Assembly (NCBI GenBank): GCA_900471485.1
Contig: UCEU01000040.1
Location: 62,001 to 126,000, forward strand
Reading direction: 5' to 3'
DNA length: 64,000 bases
From: Hyphomicrobiales bacterium
Lineage (GTDB): Bacteria > Pseudomonadota > Alphaproteobacteria > Rhizobiales > Rhizobiaceae
The notes beneath the pieces were generated by a model. That model was given only the letters and a program-made list of their open reading frames with translations, ran no database searches and was not told the origin of the DNA. The first letter of the stretch is position 1. Each line of letters starts with the position of its first letter. The position numbers and the translations under genes were made by a program. Of the stretch, positions 42,565-51,757 are shown piece by piece.

Positions 42565-43230
42565 TTAAAGCTTGGGCTCTTCGGTCAGCAGGTTGTTGAC
42601 GAAGTCGAACAGGCCGTGGCGACGGTCGCGGCGGACGCGCTCGGCATTGACAATGCAGCTGACATTTCGGAAAGCCTCATCCAGATCGTCATTGACGATC
42701 ACATAGTCATACTCACGCCAGCGCTCGATCTCGGCGCGCGAATTCAGAAGCCGCGTGCGAATGACCTCTTCCGAATCCTCGGCACGGCGGTGCAGGCGCG
42801 ACTGCAGCTCGGTCATGGTGGGCGGCAGCACGAAGATGGAGACGATATCGGCCTTCATCTTCTCCTGAAGCTGCAGCGCGCCCTGCCAGTCGATATCGAA
42901 CAGCATGTCGCGGCCTTCGGCCATGGCGGCTTCCACCGGCTCGCGCGGCGTGCCGTAGAAATTGCCGTGGACTTCCGCCCATTCGAGTAGGTCGCCGGCA
43001 TCGCGCATTCTTTCGAACTGCGGGACGCTGATGAAATGGTAGTGCTTGCCGGCGATCTCACTGGGCCGCTTGGCCCGCGTCGTGACGCTGACGGAAATTT
43101 CCAGGCTGTGGTCGTCACGCAGCAGGTTGCCGGCGATCGTCGACTTGCCCGCGCCTGAAGGCGAGGACAGGACAAGCATCAGCCCGCGGCGGGCGATTTT
43201 GGTGGGTATGCTCGACTCGACCGGGCTCAT
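42565..43230 (-). CDS. gmk: guanylate kinase
   Basis: 221 residues. P-loop SSPSGAGKSTIAG, nucleotide-binding residues in VSVTTRAKRPSEI and HYHFISVPQF, and the lid region RLLNSRAEIERWREYDYV. It phosphorylates GMP to GDP. It is the last gene of the fab-mltG-yicC-gmk run, 3 nt after yicC. Confidence 0.96.
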   Translation of the reverse strand: MSPVESSIPTKIARRGLMLVLSSPSGAGKSTIAGNLLRDDHSLEISVSVTTRAKRPSEIAGKHYHFISVPQFERMRDAGDLLEWAEVHGNFYGTPREPVEAAMAEGRDMLFDIDWQGALQLQEKMKADIVSIFVLPPTMTELQSRLHRRAEDSEEVIRTRLLNSRAEIERWREYDYVIVNDDLDEAFRNVSCIVNAERVRRDRRHGLFDFVNNLLTEEPKL

Positions 43231-43233
43231 TTT

Positions 43234-44121
43234 CTACTCCAGATTCTGGACCTGCTCGCGGAACTGGTCGATGACGACCTTCAGTTCTATGCCGGCGGCA
43301 GTCACGGCCGCGGCATTTGACTTCGAACAGATGGTATTCGATTCTCGGTTAAATTCTTGTGCAAGGAAATCCAGCTTGCGGCCGACGGGTCCACCCTTGG
43401 CCAGCAGCTCCCTGGCGGCCGCGACATGCGCCTTCAGCCGATCGATCTCCTCGCGAAGATCCGCCTTGGTAGCGAGAAGTGCGGCCTCGGCATGCAGCCG
43501 GTCGCGGTCCAACCGTCCCGAGCCATCCATGAGCAGAGCCACCTGCGCGGAAAGACGCGCGGCGATCTCCTGGGGAGAACGGGACGGATCCTGTTCGATC
43601 GCAAGTGTAAGGCGCTCGATCGTCGATACGTGATCCAGGAGTATCCGAGCCAGCGCTGCGCCTTCATGCTCGCGCATTTTCGCGAGTTCGGAAAGTGCGG
43701 TCGTCAGGCCGGTCATCACATCGGCGTCACGGGCGGCCAGCGCTTCCGCGCTGTCTTCGGTCTCGCGGAACTCGATGATCCCCCGGATTGCAAGCAGCGT
43801 ATCCAGCTGCAGCGGCGCCGGGTCGATGATGCCGCCAAGCTGATCGCGCAAGGCAAGGACGGCCGACAGGGCTTCCTGGTTCAGCACCGTCTCGAAACGG
43901 TTTTCGCCTGCAGAGACCGAAAGCGAGGCCTGCATGTTACCGCGGCTGAAACGCTCGCCAGCGAGGCGGCGGACGTCGTTTTCCAGACGCTCCAGGCCTG
44001 GCGGCAGGCGCAGCCGAACGTCGAGCCCCTTGCCGTTGACCGAGCGCAATTCCCACGCCCAGCGCCAGCGGCCAGTCGTTCCCTCGTGCCGCGCAAAACC
44101 GGTCATGGACTGCAAAGCCAT
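43234..44121 (-). CDS. YicC family endoribonuclease
   Basis: 295 residues. It begins SMTGFARHEG, the universal YicC start, with SVNGKGLDVRLRLP, and ends QEFNRESNTICSKS plus VVIDQFREQVQNLE, the two conserved blocks with catalytic acidic and His or Asn residues. E. coli YicC takes part in RNA decay. It is directly upstream of gmk, as in most bacteria. Confidence 0.93.
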   Translation of the reverse strand: MALQSMTGFARHEGTTGRWRWAWELRSVNGKGLDVRLRLPPGLERLENDVRRLAGERFSRGNMQASLSVSAGENRFETVLNQEALSAVLALRDQLGGIIDPAPLQLDTLLAIRGIIEFRETEDSAEALAARDADVMTGLTTALSELAKMREHEGAALARILLDHVSTIERLTLAIEQDPSRSPQEIAARLSAQVALLMDGSGRLDRDRLHAEAALLATKADLREEIDRLKAHVAAARELLAKGGPVGRKLDFLAQEFNRESNTICSKSNAAAVTAAGIELKVVIDQFREQVQNLE

Positions 44122-44135
44122 GCGAGCCTCCGAAA

Positions 44136-45368
44136 TCAGTTGGTCTTTTTCTTCTTGGGCGTGGGCGCCGGTGCCTCGGTCTGTGCCTGCGCATCGGCCG
44201 GCTGGCCGTCGACGGCGATGTTCGGGTCTGCACCCTTGTCCGCCTCGATCTTGCGCCAGCGCTTCACGTTCGCGTTGTGGTCTTCGAGCGTCGCTGCGAA
44301 AACATGGCCACCGGTGCCATCGGCTACAAAATAGAGATCCTGCGTCTTCCAGGGATTGGCAACCGCCTCGAGCGCATCGCGACCGGGGTTGGCGATCGGG
44401 CTCGGCGGAAGTCCCTTGATGATGTAGGTGTTGAAGGGCGTGTCCTTCTTCAGGTCCGACTGGTAGATCGGCCGATCCGCCGGCTTTCCGTCGCCACCGA
44501 ACAGACCATAGATGATTGTCGGATCCGACTGCAGGCGCATGCCCTTGCCGAGGCGGTTCAGGAATACCGACGCGACATGCGCGCGCTCATCGGGAACGCC
44601 GGTTTCCTTTTCCACGATCGAGGCGAGCGTCACGAACTCTTCCTTGGACTTCAGGGCGACGGAGGGATCACGCTTTTCCCAAATCTGGTCGACGAGCTTC
44701 TGCTGTGCGGCAGCCATCTGATCGACGATTTCGGCGCGCTTGGTGCCGCGCGAGAACTTGTAGGTGTCAGGGCGCAAGCTGCCCTCGGCCGGAAGCGCCG
44801 TCGGCAGATCGCCTTCCAGCACGGTATCCTCATTCATGCGGTTGAACATCTGCCGCACGGTCAGGCCTTCAGGGAAGGAGACGGAATAGAGGATCGACTT
44901 GCCGGATTTCAGAAGCTCCATGATGTCGTTCATGGAAGCCCGCGCCTTGATCTCGTATTCGCCGGCCTTCAGGCTCTCGCCTTCATCCAGGTGGGTCGCC
45001 GTGAGGTAGCGGAACACACGGGCATCGGTGATGATGTTGTTGCGCTCGAGGCTCGTGGCGATCTCGGAGATACCGGCGCCATTGCGCACGATGAAATTGC
45101 TGTTCGTCTCAAGCGGGCCGGGGTTCTGGTAGGCGGAGACTGCGTAATAGAAAACGGCGATTGCGGCCGCGCAGCCGAGCACGACCAGCGTCATCACGAA
45201 GTTGAGGAAGATAACGACCTGGCTTCTAGCCTTCTTGGAACGCTTCGGCGGCTCCGGCACACGTTCCGGACGCAGCGCTTCGTTGGGCGATTTCGGAATG
45301 ATCGGCCCTTTTTGCGCGGACTGGTCGTGCTGGCCAATCGTGTCGTTGCTCTGGTTCGTGTCGTTCAC
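44136..45368 (-). CDS. mltG: endolytic murein transglycosylase
   Basis: 410 residues from the GTG at 45368, preceded by AGAGGA; upstream sequence in frame has no coding character. A Pro/Lys-rich cytoplasmic head of about 45 residues precedes one membrane helix (VVIFLNFVMTLVVLGCAAAI). The periplasmic YceG domain shows the catalytic Glu in ASIVEKETGVPDERA and the conserved LQSDPTIIYG. It cuts nascent glycan strands to set chain length. The tail is Ala/Pro/Lys-rich. Confidence 0.94.
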   Translation of the reverse strand: MNDTNQSNDTIGQHDQSAQKGPIIPKSPNEALRPERVPEPPKRSKKARSQVVIFLNFVMTLVVLGCAAAIAVFYYAVSAYQNPGPLETNSNFIVRNGAGISEIATSLERNNIITDARVFRYLTATHLDEGESLKAGEYEIKARASMNDIMELLKSGKSILYSVSFPEGLTVRQMFNRMNEDTVLEGDLPTALPAEGSLRPDTYKFSRGTKRAEIVDQMAAAQQKLVDQIWEKRDPSVALKSKEEFVTLASIVEKETGVPDERAHVASVFLNRLGKGMRLQSDPTIIYGLFGGDGKPADRPIYQSDLKKDTPFNTYIIKGLPPSPIANPGRDALEAVANPWKTQDLYFVADGTGGHVFAATLEDHNANVKRWRKIEADKGADPNIAVDGQPADAQAQTEAPAPTPKKKKTN

Positions 45369-45486
45369 CGGCAATCCTCTAAATCTGGCCCATATGCTGC
45401 TTCTTGCGAAGCAATACGGCAAAATGCAGGTAGAGGGCGGCACACGCGGCCCCGCCCTTTTCTCGCCAGAACGTCAATGCCTGGAA

Positions 45487-46749
45487 TCAAGCGACGTAGC
45501 GGCGAAGCACCAGCGATGCATTGGTACCGCCGAATCCGAAAGAATTCGACAGGGCTACATTAATTTCCCGTTCGCGCGCCTTGTGCGGAACGAGGTCGAT
45601 GGCGGTCTCACGCTCGGGATTGTCGAGGTTGAGCGTGGGAGGTGCGATGTTGTCGCGGATCGCAAGCGTCGCGAAAATCGCTTCGATGGCGCCGGCGGCG
45701 CCCAAGAGGTGGCCGGTGGCCGACTTGGTCGAAGACATCGAAATCTTCGACGCGGCGTTACCGACCAGGCGCTCGACGGCACCGAGTTCGATCGTGTCGG
45801 CCATCGTCGATGTGCCGTGCGCATTGATGTAGTCAACATCGGCAGGCGTCAGGCCGGCACGTTTGAGTGCGGCAGCCATGCAGCGGCCGGCGCCCTCGCC
45901 GTCTTCCGACGGCGCGGTGATGTGGTAGGCGTCGCCCGAGAGGCCGTAGCCGACGACTTCCGCGTAAATGCGGGCGCCGCGCGCCTTGGCGTGTTCCAGT
46001 TCTTCCAGGACAACGATACCGGCGCCCTCGCCCATGACGAAGCCGTCACGGTCCTTGTCGTAGGGACGCGAGGCCTTGGTCGGGTCGTCGTTGTGCTGGG
46101 TGGACAGCGCCTTGCAGGCGGCGAAGCCCGCGAGCGAAATGCGGCTGACCGGCGATTCCGTGCCGCCGGCAACCATGACATCCGCATCGCCGAAAGCGAT
46201 CAGACGGGCAGCATCGCCGATGGCGTGCGCGCCGGTCGAGCAGGCGGTGACGACGGAATGATTCGGGCCGCGCAGCTTGTGGCGGATAGATACCTGGCCG
46301 GATACGAGATTGATCAGACGGCCGGGAATGAAGAATGGTGAAATGCGGCGTGGGCCCTTGTCACGCAGCGTATAGCCCGCCTCGACAATGCCTTCGATGC
46401 CGCCGATGCCGGAGCCGATCAGGACACCGGTGGAAATCTGGTCTTCATCGGTTTCCGGATGCCAGTTGGCATCGTTCAGCGCCATATCGGCGGCGGCCAT
46501 GCCGTAGATGATGAAGGGATCGACCTTGCGCTGTTCCTTGGGCTCCATCCAGTCGTCGGCATTGAACGTACCGTTCGTGCCGTCGCCGACGGGGATGCGG
46601 CAGGCAATTTTCGCGGGAAGATCTTCGACTTCAAATTCGGTGACGAGGCGTGCGCCGTTCTGGCCTGCAAGCAAGCGGGCCCACGTAACCTCAGTTCCGC
46701 ATCCCAAGGGCGATACCATGCCGGTACCAGTGATAACAACGCGTCTCAT
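45487..46749 (-). CDS. fabF: beta-ketoacyl-ACP synthase II
   Basis: 420 residues from the ATG at 46749, 9 nt from GGGGGA; the ATG at 46758 touches the ribosome site and is less likely. Catalytic Cys in VTACSTGAHAIG, His in NAHGTSTMADT, Lys and His in TKSATGHLLGAAG. It elongates acyl-ACP chains by condensation with malonyl-ACP. It is separated from acpP by a terminator. Confidence 0.96.
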   Translation of the reverse strand: MRRVVITGTGMVSPLGCGTEVTWARLLAGQNGARLVTEFEVEDLPAKIACRIPVGDGTNGTFNADDWMEPKEQRKVDPFIIYGMAAADMALNDANWHPETDEDQISTGVLIGSGIGGIEGIVEAGYTLRDKGPRRISPFFIPGRLINLVSGQVSIRHKLRGPNHSVVTACSTGAHAIGDAARLIAFGDADVMVAGGTESPVSRISLAGFAACKALSTQHNDDPTKASRPYDKDRDGFVMGEGAGIVVLEELEHAKARGARIYAEVVGYGLSGDAYHITAPSEDGEGAGRCMAAALKRAGLTPADVDYINAHGTSTMADTIELGAVERLVGNAASKISMSSTKSATGHLLGAAGAIEAIFATLAIRDNIAPPTLNLDNPERETAIDLVPHKAREREINVALSNSFGFGGTNASLVLRRYVA

Positions 46750-46797
46750 CGACTGCATTCCCCCGAATTCTCAGTTCTCTGGAAAACTTGCCAGAAA

Positions 46798-46827
46798 TAA
46801 AAAGGGCGGACTCCGAGGTCCGCCCTT
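46798..46827 (-). terminator. intrinsic terminator between acpP and fabF
   Basis: On the minus strand AGGGCGGAC, a 6-nt loop and GTCCGCCCT are followed by TTTTATTT, a clear terminator directly behind acpP (stop 46843). It lies between two co-directional genes, so acpP mRNA would be more abundant than fabF mRNA. Confidence 0.88.
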
Positions 46828-46842
46828 CTCAAATGCACAGGA

Positions 46843-47079
46843 TTATGCCTGTGCCTTTTCAATGAACTTGACAGCATCGCCGACCGTCAGGATCGAGTCT
46901 GCAGCGTCGTCCGGAATTTCAACGCCGAATTCTTCTTCGAACGCCATGACCAGTTCGACGGTGTCGAGCGAGTCAGCGCCCAGATCGTCGATAAAGCTCG
47001 CGCCTTCGACAACCTTGTCGGCATCGACGCCAAGGTGATCAATAACAATTTTCTTTACGCGTTCTGCGATATCGCTCAT
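46843..47079 (-). CDS. acpP: acyl carrier protein
   Basis: 78 residues, highly acidic. DDLGADSLDTVELVM holds the phosphopantetheine serine at position 37. It carries growing acyl chains in fatty-acid synthesis. It is preceded by TATAAG about 20 nt before the ATG on the minus strand and followed by a strong terminator, consistent with a single abundant message. Confidence 0.98.
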   Translation of the reverse strand: MSDIAERVKKIVIDHLGVDADKVVEGASFIDDLGADSLDTVELVMAFEEEFGVEIPDDAADSILTVGDAVKFIEKAQA

Positions 47080-47370
47080 GTCGGTTTCCTCGACCTTATA
47101 ATCCTGATCAGAATGCCTTTATGGCACCCTACCCTGTTTCAGCCTGCGGCGCCCTAAAGCCACCTTCGGCAAACTCGTTGAACCCGGCTACCAGAGATGT
47201 CCCAGGCTTGCTTGGAAAGCCCGCCGGTCCGTCTTCTTTCTCGGGAGACTGTTCACAGTCATGGCCCGATTAACACGGTTTATGTCTGCCGCAAAGCCAG
47301 AAAATCAACCCCATAGCGTTGGTGAACAGGCTATTGCGGGGAAAAACGGCCCGAAAGCCAGTTTTCCGTT
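47080..47370. other. fabG-acpP intergenic region
   Basis: 291 nt, long for this compact cluster. On the minus strand GATTATAAGG (complement of 47093-47102) could be the -10 region of an acpP promoter. The part next to fabG shows only weak dyads (AACGG and CCGTT). No gene is visible. Confidence 0.4.
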
Positions 47371-48108
47371 TCAGATCATGGCCATGCCGCCATTTACATG
47401 CAAAGTCTGGCCCGTCATGTAGGCCGCTTCCGACGAAGCCAGGTAAGCAACCGCGGAGGCCACTTCGGCACCAGTGCCCATGCGCTTCATCGGGATCGCA
47501 CCCATGATCGCGTCCTTCTGCTTGTCGTTCAGCTTGCCCGTCATCGCGCTTTCGATGAAGCCCGGCGCCACGCAGTTGACCGTCACGTTGCGGGTCGCAA
47601 TCTCCTGCGCAAGCGACTTGGTGAAGCCGATCATGCCGGCCTTGGAAGCGCAATAGTTTGCCTGGCCCGGATTGCCGGTGACGCCAACGATCGAGGTGAT
47701 GTTGATGATACGGCCGTAGCGGCGGCGCATCATCGGATGCGTCAGCTCACGCGTCAGTCGGAACATCGACGTCAGGTTCACTTCGATGACGTTGTCCCAG
47801 TCCTCGTCGCTCATGCGTACGAAGAGGCCGTCCTTGGTGATGCCGGCGTTGTTGACCAGAATATCCACGCCGTCGAGATCGGCTTCGGCCTTGACACCGA
47901 GCGCCTTGACTTCGTCGCGATCGGCGAGGTTCGCCGGGAAGATCTTGACGCGGTCGCCAAGCTCATTGGCCAGCGCCTCAAGCTTTTCGACGCGGGTGCC
48001 GTGCAGGCCGACGATGGCGCCCTGCTTGTGGAGAATACGGGCGATTTCTTCGCCGATGCCGCCGGAGGCACCGGTCACGAGAGCCTTGCGGCCGGAAAGA
48101 TCGAGCAT
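47371..48108 (-). CDS. fabG: 3-oxoacyl-ACP reductase
   Basis: 245 residues. TGASGGIGEE, NNAGITKDGL, a Ser in SIVGVTGNPGQ, and YCASKAGM complete the Ser-Tyr-Lys set, and the end HVNGGMAMI is typical. It reduces beta-ketoacyl-ACP with NADPH. It is 29 nt after fabD and surely co-transcribed. Confidence 0.97.
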   Translation of the reverse strand: MLDLSGRKALVTGASGGIGEEIARILHKQGAIVGLHGTRVEKLEALANELGDRVKIFPANLADRDEVKALGVKAEADLDGVDILVNNAGITKDGLFVRMSDEDWDNVIEVNLTSMFRLTRELTHPMMRRRYGRIINITSIVGVTGNPGQANYCASKAGMIGFTKSLAQEIATRNVTVNCVAPGFIESAMTGKLNDKQKDAIMGAIPMKRMGTGAEVASAVAYLASSEAAYMTGQTLHVNGGMAMI

Positions 48109-48137
48109 GGAAGCGTTCCTTGTAATCGTTAAATCAA

Positions 48138-49082
48138 TCAGGCCATGAGGGCTGCGACGGCCGCATCGATATCAGCCGGTGTATTCACCGAGATACCATT
48201 GACGGTCTTGTCGATGCGGCGCGCGAGGCCAGTCAGGACCTTGCCGGCGCCGAGTTCGTAAAGCGTCGTTACGCCGTTTGCTGCGAACCACTCGACCGTC
48301 TCGCGCCAGCGAACCTGGCCGGTGACCTGTTCGACGAGCAGCTTGGCAATTTCCTCGGCGTCGGTGACGGGCGCGGCGCGCACGTTTGCGATGACGGGCA
48401 CGACCGGGTTCGACTTCGCCACACCTGCGAGCGCTTCGCGCATCGCATCGGCGGCCGGCGCCATCAGCGCGGAATGGAAGGGTGCGGAGACCGGCAGCAG
48501 GATGGCGCGCTTGGCGCCCTTCTCGGTGGCGAGAGCAGCAGCCTTTTCGACCGGCGCCTTCTCACCCGAAATCACGATCTGGCCGCCGCCATTGTCGTTG
48601 GCGATCTGGCAGGCGCCGAGAGCCGAGGCTTCCTCGCAGACGGCGATCACGTCGGCATGTTCCAGGCCGATGATGGCGGCCATGGCGCCGACGCCAACAG
48701 GGACGGCCGCCTGCATCGCATTGCCACGGATGCGCAGGAGGCGCGCTGTATCGGCGATCGAGAACATGCCGGCGGCACAGAGAGCGGAGTATTCACCGAG
48801 CGAGTGGCCGGCGACGTAGGAGACCTTGGCTTTGAGATCGACGCCCTTGGCTTCGAGCACGCGGATGACGGCCATCGACACGGCCATCAGCGCCGGCTGC
48901 GCATTGGCGGTCAGCGTCAGCGTTTCCTCAGGACCGTTGAACATGGTCTCGGACAGCTTCTCGCCAAGAGCGTCATCGACCTCTGCAAAAACGGCGCGCG
49001 CTTCGGCGAAATTCTCGGCAAGATCCTTGCCCATGCCGACGGCCTGACTGCCCTGGCCAGGGAACGTGAAAGCGATGGTCAT
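48138..49082 (-). CDS. fabD: malonyl-CoA:ACP transacylase
   Basis: 314 residues. FTFPGQGSQAVGMG is the N-terminal signature, GHSLGEYSALCA contains the nucleophilic Ser, and SAPFHSALM the catalytic His. It loads malonyl units on ACP. AAGGACATAGG precedes the ATG. It is the first gene of the fab cluster. Confidence 0.97.
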   Translation of the reverse strand: MTIAFTFPGQGSQAVGMGKDLAENFAEARAVFAEVDDALGEKLSETMFNGPEETLTLTANAQPALMAVSMAVIRVLEAKGVDLKAKVSYVAGHSLGEYSALCAAGMFSIADTARLLRIRGNAMQAAVPVGVGAMAAIIGLEHADVIAVCEEASALGACQIANDNGGGQIVISGEKAPVEKAAALATEKGAKRAILLPVSAPFHSALMAPAADAMREALAGVAKSNPVVPVIANVRAAPVTDAEEIAKLLVEQVTGQVRWRETVEWFAANGVTTLYELGAGKVLTGLARRIDKTVNGISVNTPADIDAAVAALMA

Positions 49083-49289
49083 CCTATGTCCTTTTTATAT
49101 GGACCCGCGGTCATTTCGCCTCCAATTGACATTCTTTCCCCGAGAGTCAAGTGCCGGAGGCCTGCGTTCCAAGGCTTTCGCGACTGCAACAAAGCCGCAC
49201 TTTTGCTCTTGCGCTTGCTCAATTCCGGCCTAAATTCGCGCCGTCCTTCCAAGACCTCATTCTTTCAAGATCACGATTAAGGCTCCCCA

Positions 49290-50333
49290 ATGAAGCATAA
49301 GAAACTTGGCCGCACCGATATTTCGGTGTCCGAAATCTGCCTTGGCACCATGACCTGGGGCACGCAGAATACCGAGGCGGAAGCGCATGCGCAGATGGAT
49401 TACGCCTTCGAGCAGGGCGTCAACTTCTTCGACACCGCCGAGCTCTATCCGACCACACCCGTCGGCCCCGAAACTCAGGGCTTGACCGAGGATTACATCG
49501 GCACCTGGTTTCAGAAAACCGGCAAACGCAAGGACATCGTTCTCGCCACCAAGGTCGCCGGACCGGGGCGAGCCTATATCCGCGGCGGCGAAGGCGCCGA
49601 CGCCAAGAACATTCGCCTTGCCATCGAAGCCAGCCTGAAGCGGTTGAAGACCGACTATGTCGACCTCTACCAGATTCACTGGCCGAGCCGTGGACATTTC
49701 CACTTCCGCCAGAACTGGCATTACGATCCCTACAAGCAGGATCGCGCCAAGGCGCTCGCCAACATCAATGACATCCTGGAAACGACGGGAGAACTGGTGA
49801 AGGAAGGAAAGGTTCGCGCGATCGGCCTCTCCAACGAGACGACCTGGGGCACGCAGAAGTATCTGACGCTCTCCGAGCAGCGCGGCCTGCCGCGTGTCGC
49901 GACGATCCAGAACGAGTACAATCTGCTATATCGTCACTACGATCTCGACATGGCGGAGATGTCGCATCATGAAGACGTCGGCCTGCTCGCCTATTCGCCG
50001 CTGGCGGGCGGAATCTTGAGCGGCAAGTATGTTGGCGGCGCCAAGCCCGAGGGCTCGCGCGGCTCGATCAACGGCGACATTGGCGGACGCTTGCAGCCGC
50101 TGCAGGAAGCGCCGACAAAGGCCTACCTCGAGATCGCGGCGAAGCACGGCATCGATCCATCCGCGATGGCAATCGCCTTCTGCCTCACGCGCCGCTTTAT
50201 GACCTCGGTCATCATCGGTGCGACGACGATGAAGCAACTCGAAACGGATATCGGTGCCGCGGGCGTCAAGCTTTCGGGCGAGGTTCTCGGCGAGATCGAG
50301 AATGTGCACCGCCAGTACCCCATGCCGATCTGA
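49290..50333 (+). CDS. NADP-dependent aldo-keto reductase (Tas-like)
   Basis: 347 residues. The catalytic tetrad is visible: Asp and Tyr in FFDTAELYP, Lys in LATKVAGPG and His in LYQIHWPSR. Start MKHKKLGRTDISVSEICLGT and the TQGLTEDYIGTWFQ loop match E. coli Tas. The physiological substrate is unknown. It ends in a terminator hairpin at 50391. Confidence 0.93.
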   Translation: MKHKKLGRTDISVSEICLGTMTWGTQNTEAEAHAQMDYAFEQGVNFFDTAELYPTTPVGPETQGLTEDYIGTWFQKTGKRKDIVLATKVAGPGRAYIRGGEGADAKNIRLAIEASLKRLKTDYVDLYQIHWPSRGHFHFRQNWHYDPYKQDRAKALANINDILETTGELVKEGKVRAIGLSNETTWGTQKYLTLSEQRGLPRVATIQNEYNLLYRHYDLDMAEMSHHEDVGLLAYSPLAGGILSGKYVGGAKPEGSRGSINGDIGGRLQPLQEAPTKAYLEIAAKHGIDPSAMAIAFCLTRRFMTSVIIGATTMKQLETDIGAAGVKLSGEVLGEIENVHRQYPMPI

Positions 50334-50390
50334 TTCTTTGGGTCGTCGCAGCCGCATGGCGTGAATCCGGCAATCACCTAAATTTGACAG

Positions 50391-50434
50391 GAGCCGTCAT
50401 TGTTCACTCGCAATGGCGGCTCAATTCGTTTTTG
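50391..50434 (+). terminator. intrinsic terminator after the aldo-keto reductase
   Basis: GAGCCGTCATTG (50391-50402) and CAATGGCGGCTC (50411-50422) pair with one G-U, and AATTCGTTTTTG follows. It separates the reductase from the esterase gene. Confidence 0.75.
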
Positions 50435-50518
50435 CCCAGCGGCGATGGTCACAGCAACGGTAACTCGAGCTGGGGTCATTCATATTGCATCTATTTTCAA
50501 TATTTCATGGAAACTCAA

Positions 50519-51469
50519 ATGATTGGATCGCTTTACAGTCACTTCATCCACCGGATCATTCTCGCATCGGCCGCGCTTCTTGCCTGCGTCGCTGTCGCGT
50601 CCGTCGCCTCGGCGGCAGACCCATCCGGTCAGGTGACCGTTGGCGGCACCATCCGCACCTTCACCCTTCATGTACCTGACGGCCCGCGCCCGCCGGGAGG
50701 CTTCCCGGTGGTGCTTGCCTTTCACGGCGGCGGGCAGCAGGGACGAGCCATGCGGCGGATCAGCCATCTCGACGCCGTCGCCGATAGCCGACGCTTCATC
50801 GTCGCCTACCCTGATGGTATCGACAAGCACTGGAACGACGGTCGTTCAACCATCCGAAATCCTCAGAACGACGTCGGCTTCGTATCGGCGCTGATCGATC
50901 AGCTTCAGCAGAGCTATGGCATCGACAGCAAGCGTATCTACGCGACAGGCATTTCGAACGGCGCACTCTTTGCCGAACGGCTCGGTTGCGAGCTGTCTGG
51001 ACGCATCACCGCGATCGCGCCGGTCGCTGGGACCCTGCCAAACGACATGGCCGCTAAATGCCGCCCTGAACGACCTGTTGCCGTATTGCAGATCGACGGC
51101 ACTGCGGATCCGATCGTGCCGTTCAACGGCGGTGATGTCGCCGACTTCGGCGGCGCGGGCGAAGGCGGCAAGGTCTTGTCGGCGCGCGACACGGCCGCTT
51201 TCTGGGCCAGAAACGGTGGATGCGCCCAGCCGACGGCAGCGGCGCCCTTGCCTCCAGTCGCGCGCCTCGATCGCACGCGCGTCATCGCCACGCGATACAG
51301 GGGATGTGGGCCATCAGGTGCCGTGGAAATGCTGACAGTTATCGGCGGTGGCCACACGTGGCCGGGTGGTGTGCAATATGCACGACCTCGGTTCGTTGGC
51401 TGGACAAGCAGGCAAGTCGACGCCAGCCGCTACATGGCCGACTTCTTCCTGTCGCAACCGCCGCGGTAA
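50519..51469 (+). CDS. secreted PHB-depolymerase-type esterase (alpha/beta hydrolase)
   Basis: 316 residues from the ATG at 50519, chosen for GGAAA 7 nt before it; the ATG at 50507 is an alternative. A signal peptide ends in VASAADPSG. The lipase box GISNG gives the nucleophilic Ser, IDGTADPIVP the Asp and GGGHTWPGG the His. The family includes LpqC, PHB depolymerases and feruloyl esterases. Four more Cys suggest disulfides in the secreted protein. The true substrate is unknown. Confidence 0.88.
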   Translation: MIGSLYSHFIHRIILASAALLACVAVASVASAADPSGQVTVGGTIRTFTLHVPDGPRPPGGFPVVLAFHGGGQQGRAMRRISHLDAVADSRRFIVAYPDGIDKHWNDGRSTIRNPQNDVGFVSALIDQLQQSYGIDSKRIYATGISNGALFAERLGCELSGRITAIAPVAGTLPNDMAAKCRPERPVAVLQIDGTADPIVPFNGGDVADFGGAGEGGKVLSARDTAAFWARNGGCAQPTAAAPLPPVARLDRTRVIATRYRGCGPSGAVEMLTVIGGGHTWPGGVQYARPRFVGWTSRQVDASRYMADFFLSQPPR

Positions 51470-51509
51470 ACCCGCTTTTCGACAGTGGCGATATGTTTTC
51501 CGGGGCGGC

Positions 51510-51538
51510 CTTGCGTTTTCGTCAGAAATCCGTATAAG
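51510..51538 (+). promoter_or_regulatory. promoter of the rpsF operon
   Basis: CTTGCG (51510-51515), 17 nt, TATAAG (51533-51538), a good match to the rhizobial sigma70 consensus. It predicts a leader of about 210 nt before the rpsF ATG. Confidence 0.6.
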
Positions 51539-51596
51539 CCGCCCTGTTCGCAAAACCCGGTCTTCTGGCTGGTGGCTGAACGGAGGGCCGGTTTCC

Positions 51597-51638
51597 CACG
51601 GGAAATCGTTCGGAACGGAAGCGTTCCAGCCTCCCGTG
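51597..51638 (+). ncRNA. structured rpsF leader hairpin (candidate S6:S18 regulatory element)
   Basis: Outer stem CACGGGA/TCCCGTG (51597-51603 and 51632-51638), inner stem GGAACG/CGTTCC (51612-51617 and 51622-51627) capped by GAAG, with asymmetric internal loops of 8 and 4 nt. The S6:S18 complex is known to bind a leader of rpsF operons in many bacteria. Placement fits; the consensus details cannot be checked here. Confidence 0.45.
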
Positions 51639-51757
51639 TCTCCGCTCTCGACCGTCTCGGAACGCTTTTCTTGCCTGGGTCTACCCAATCAGGAGCAGTC
51701 GTTGAGGCTTAGCCGCCGAATATCGGGTTGAATAAACGCAAGAAAGGCAAAGCTGTC

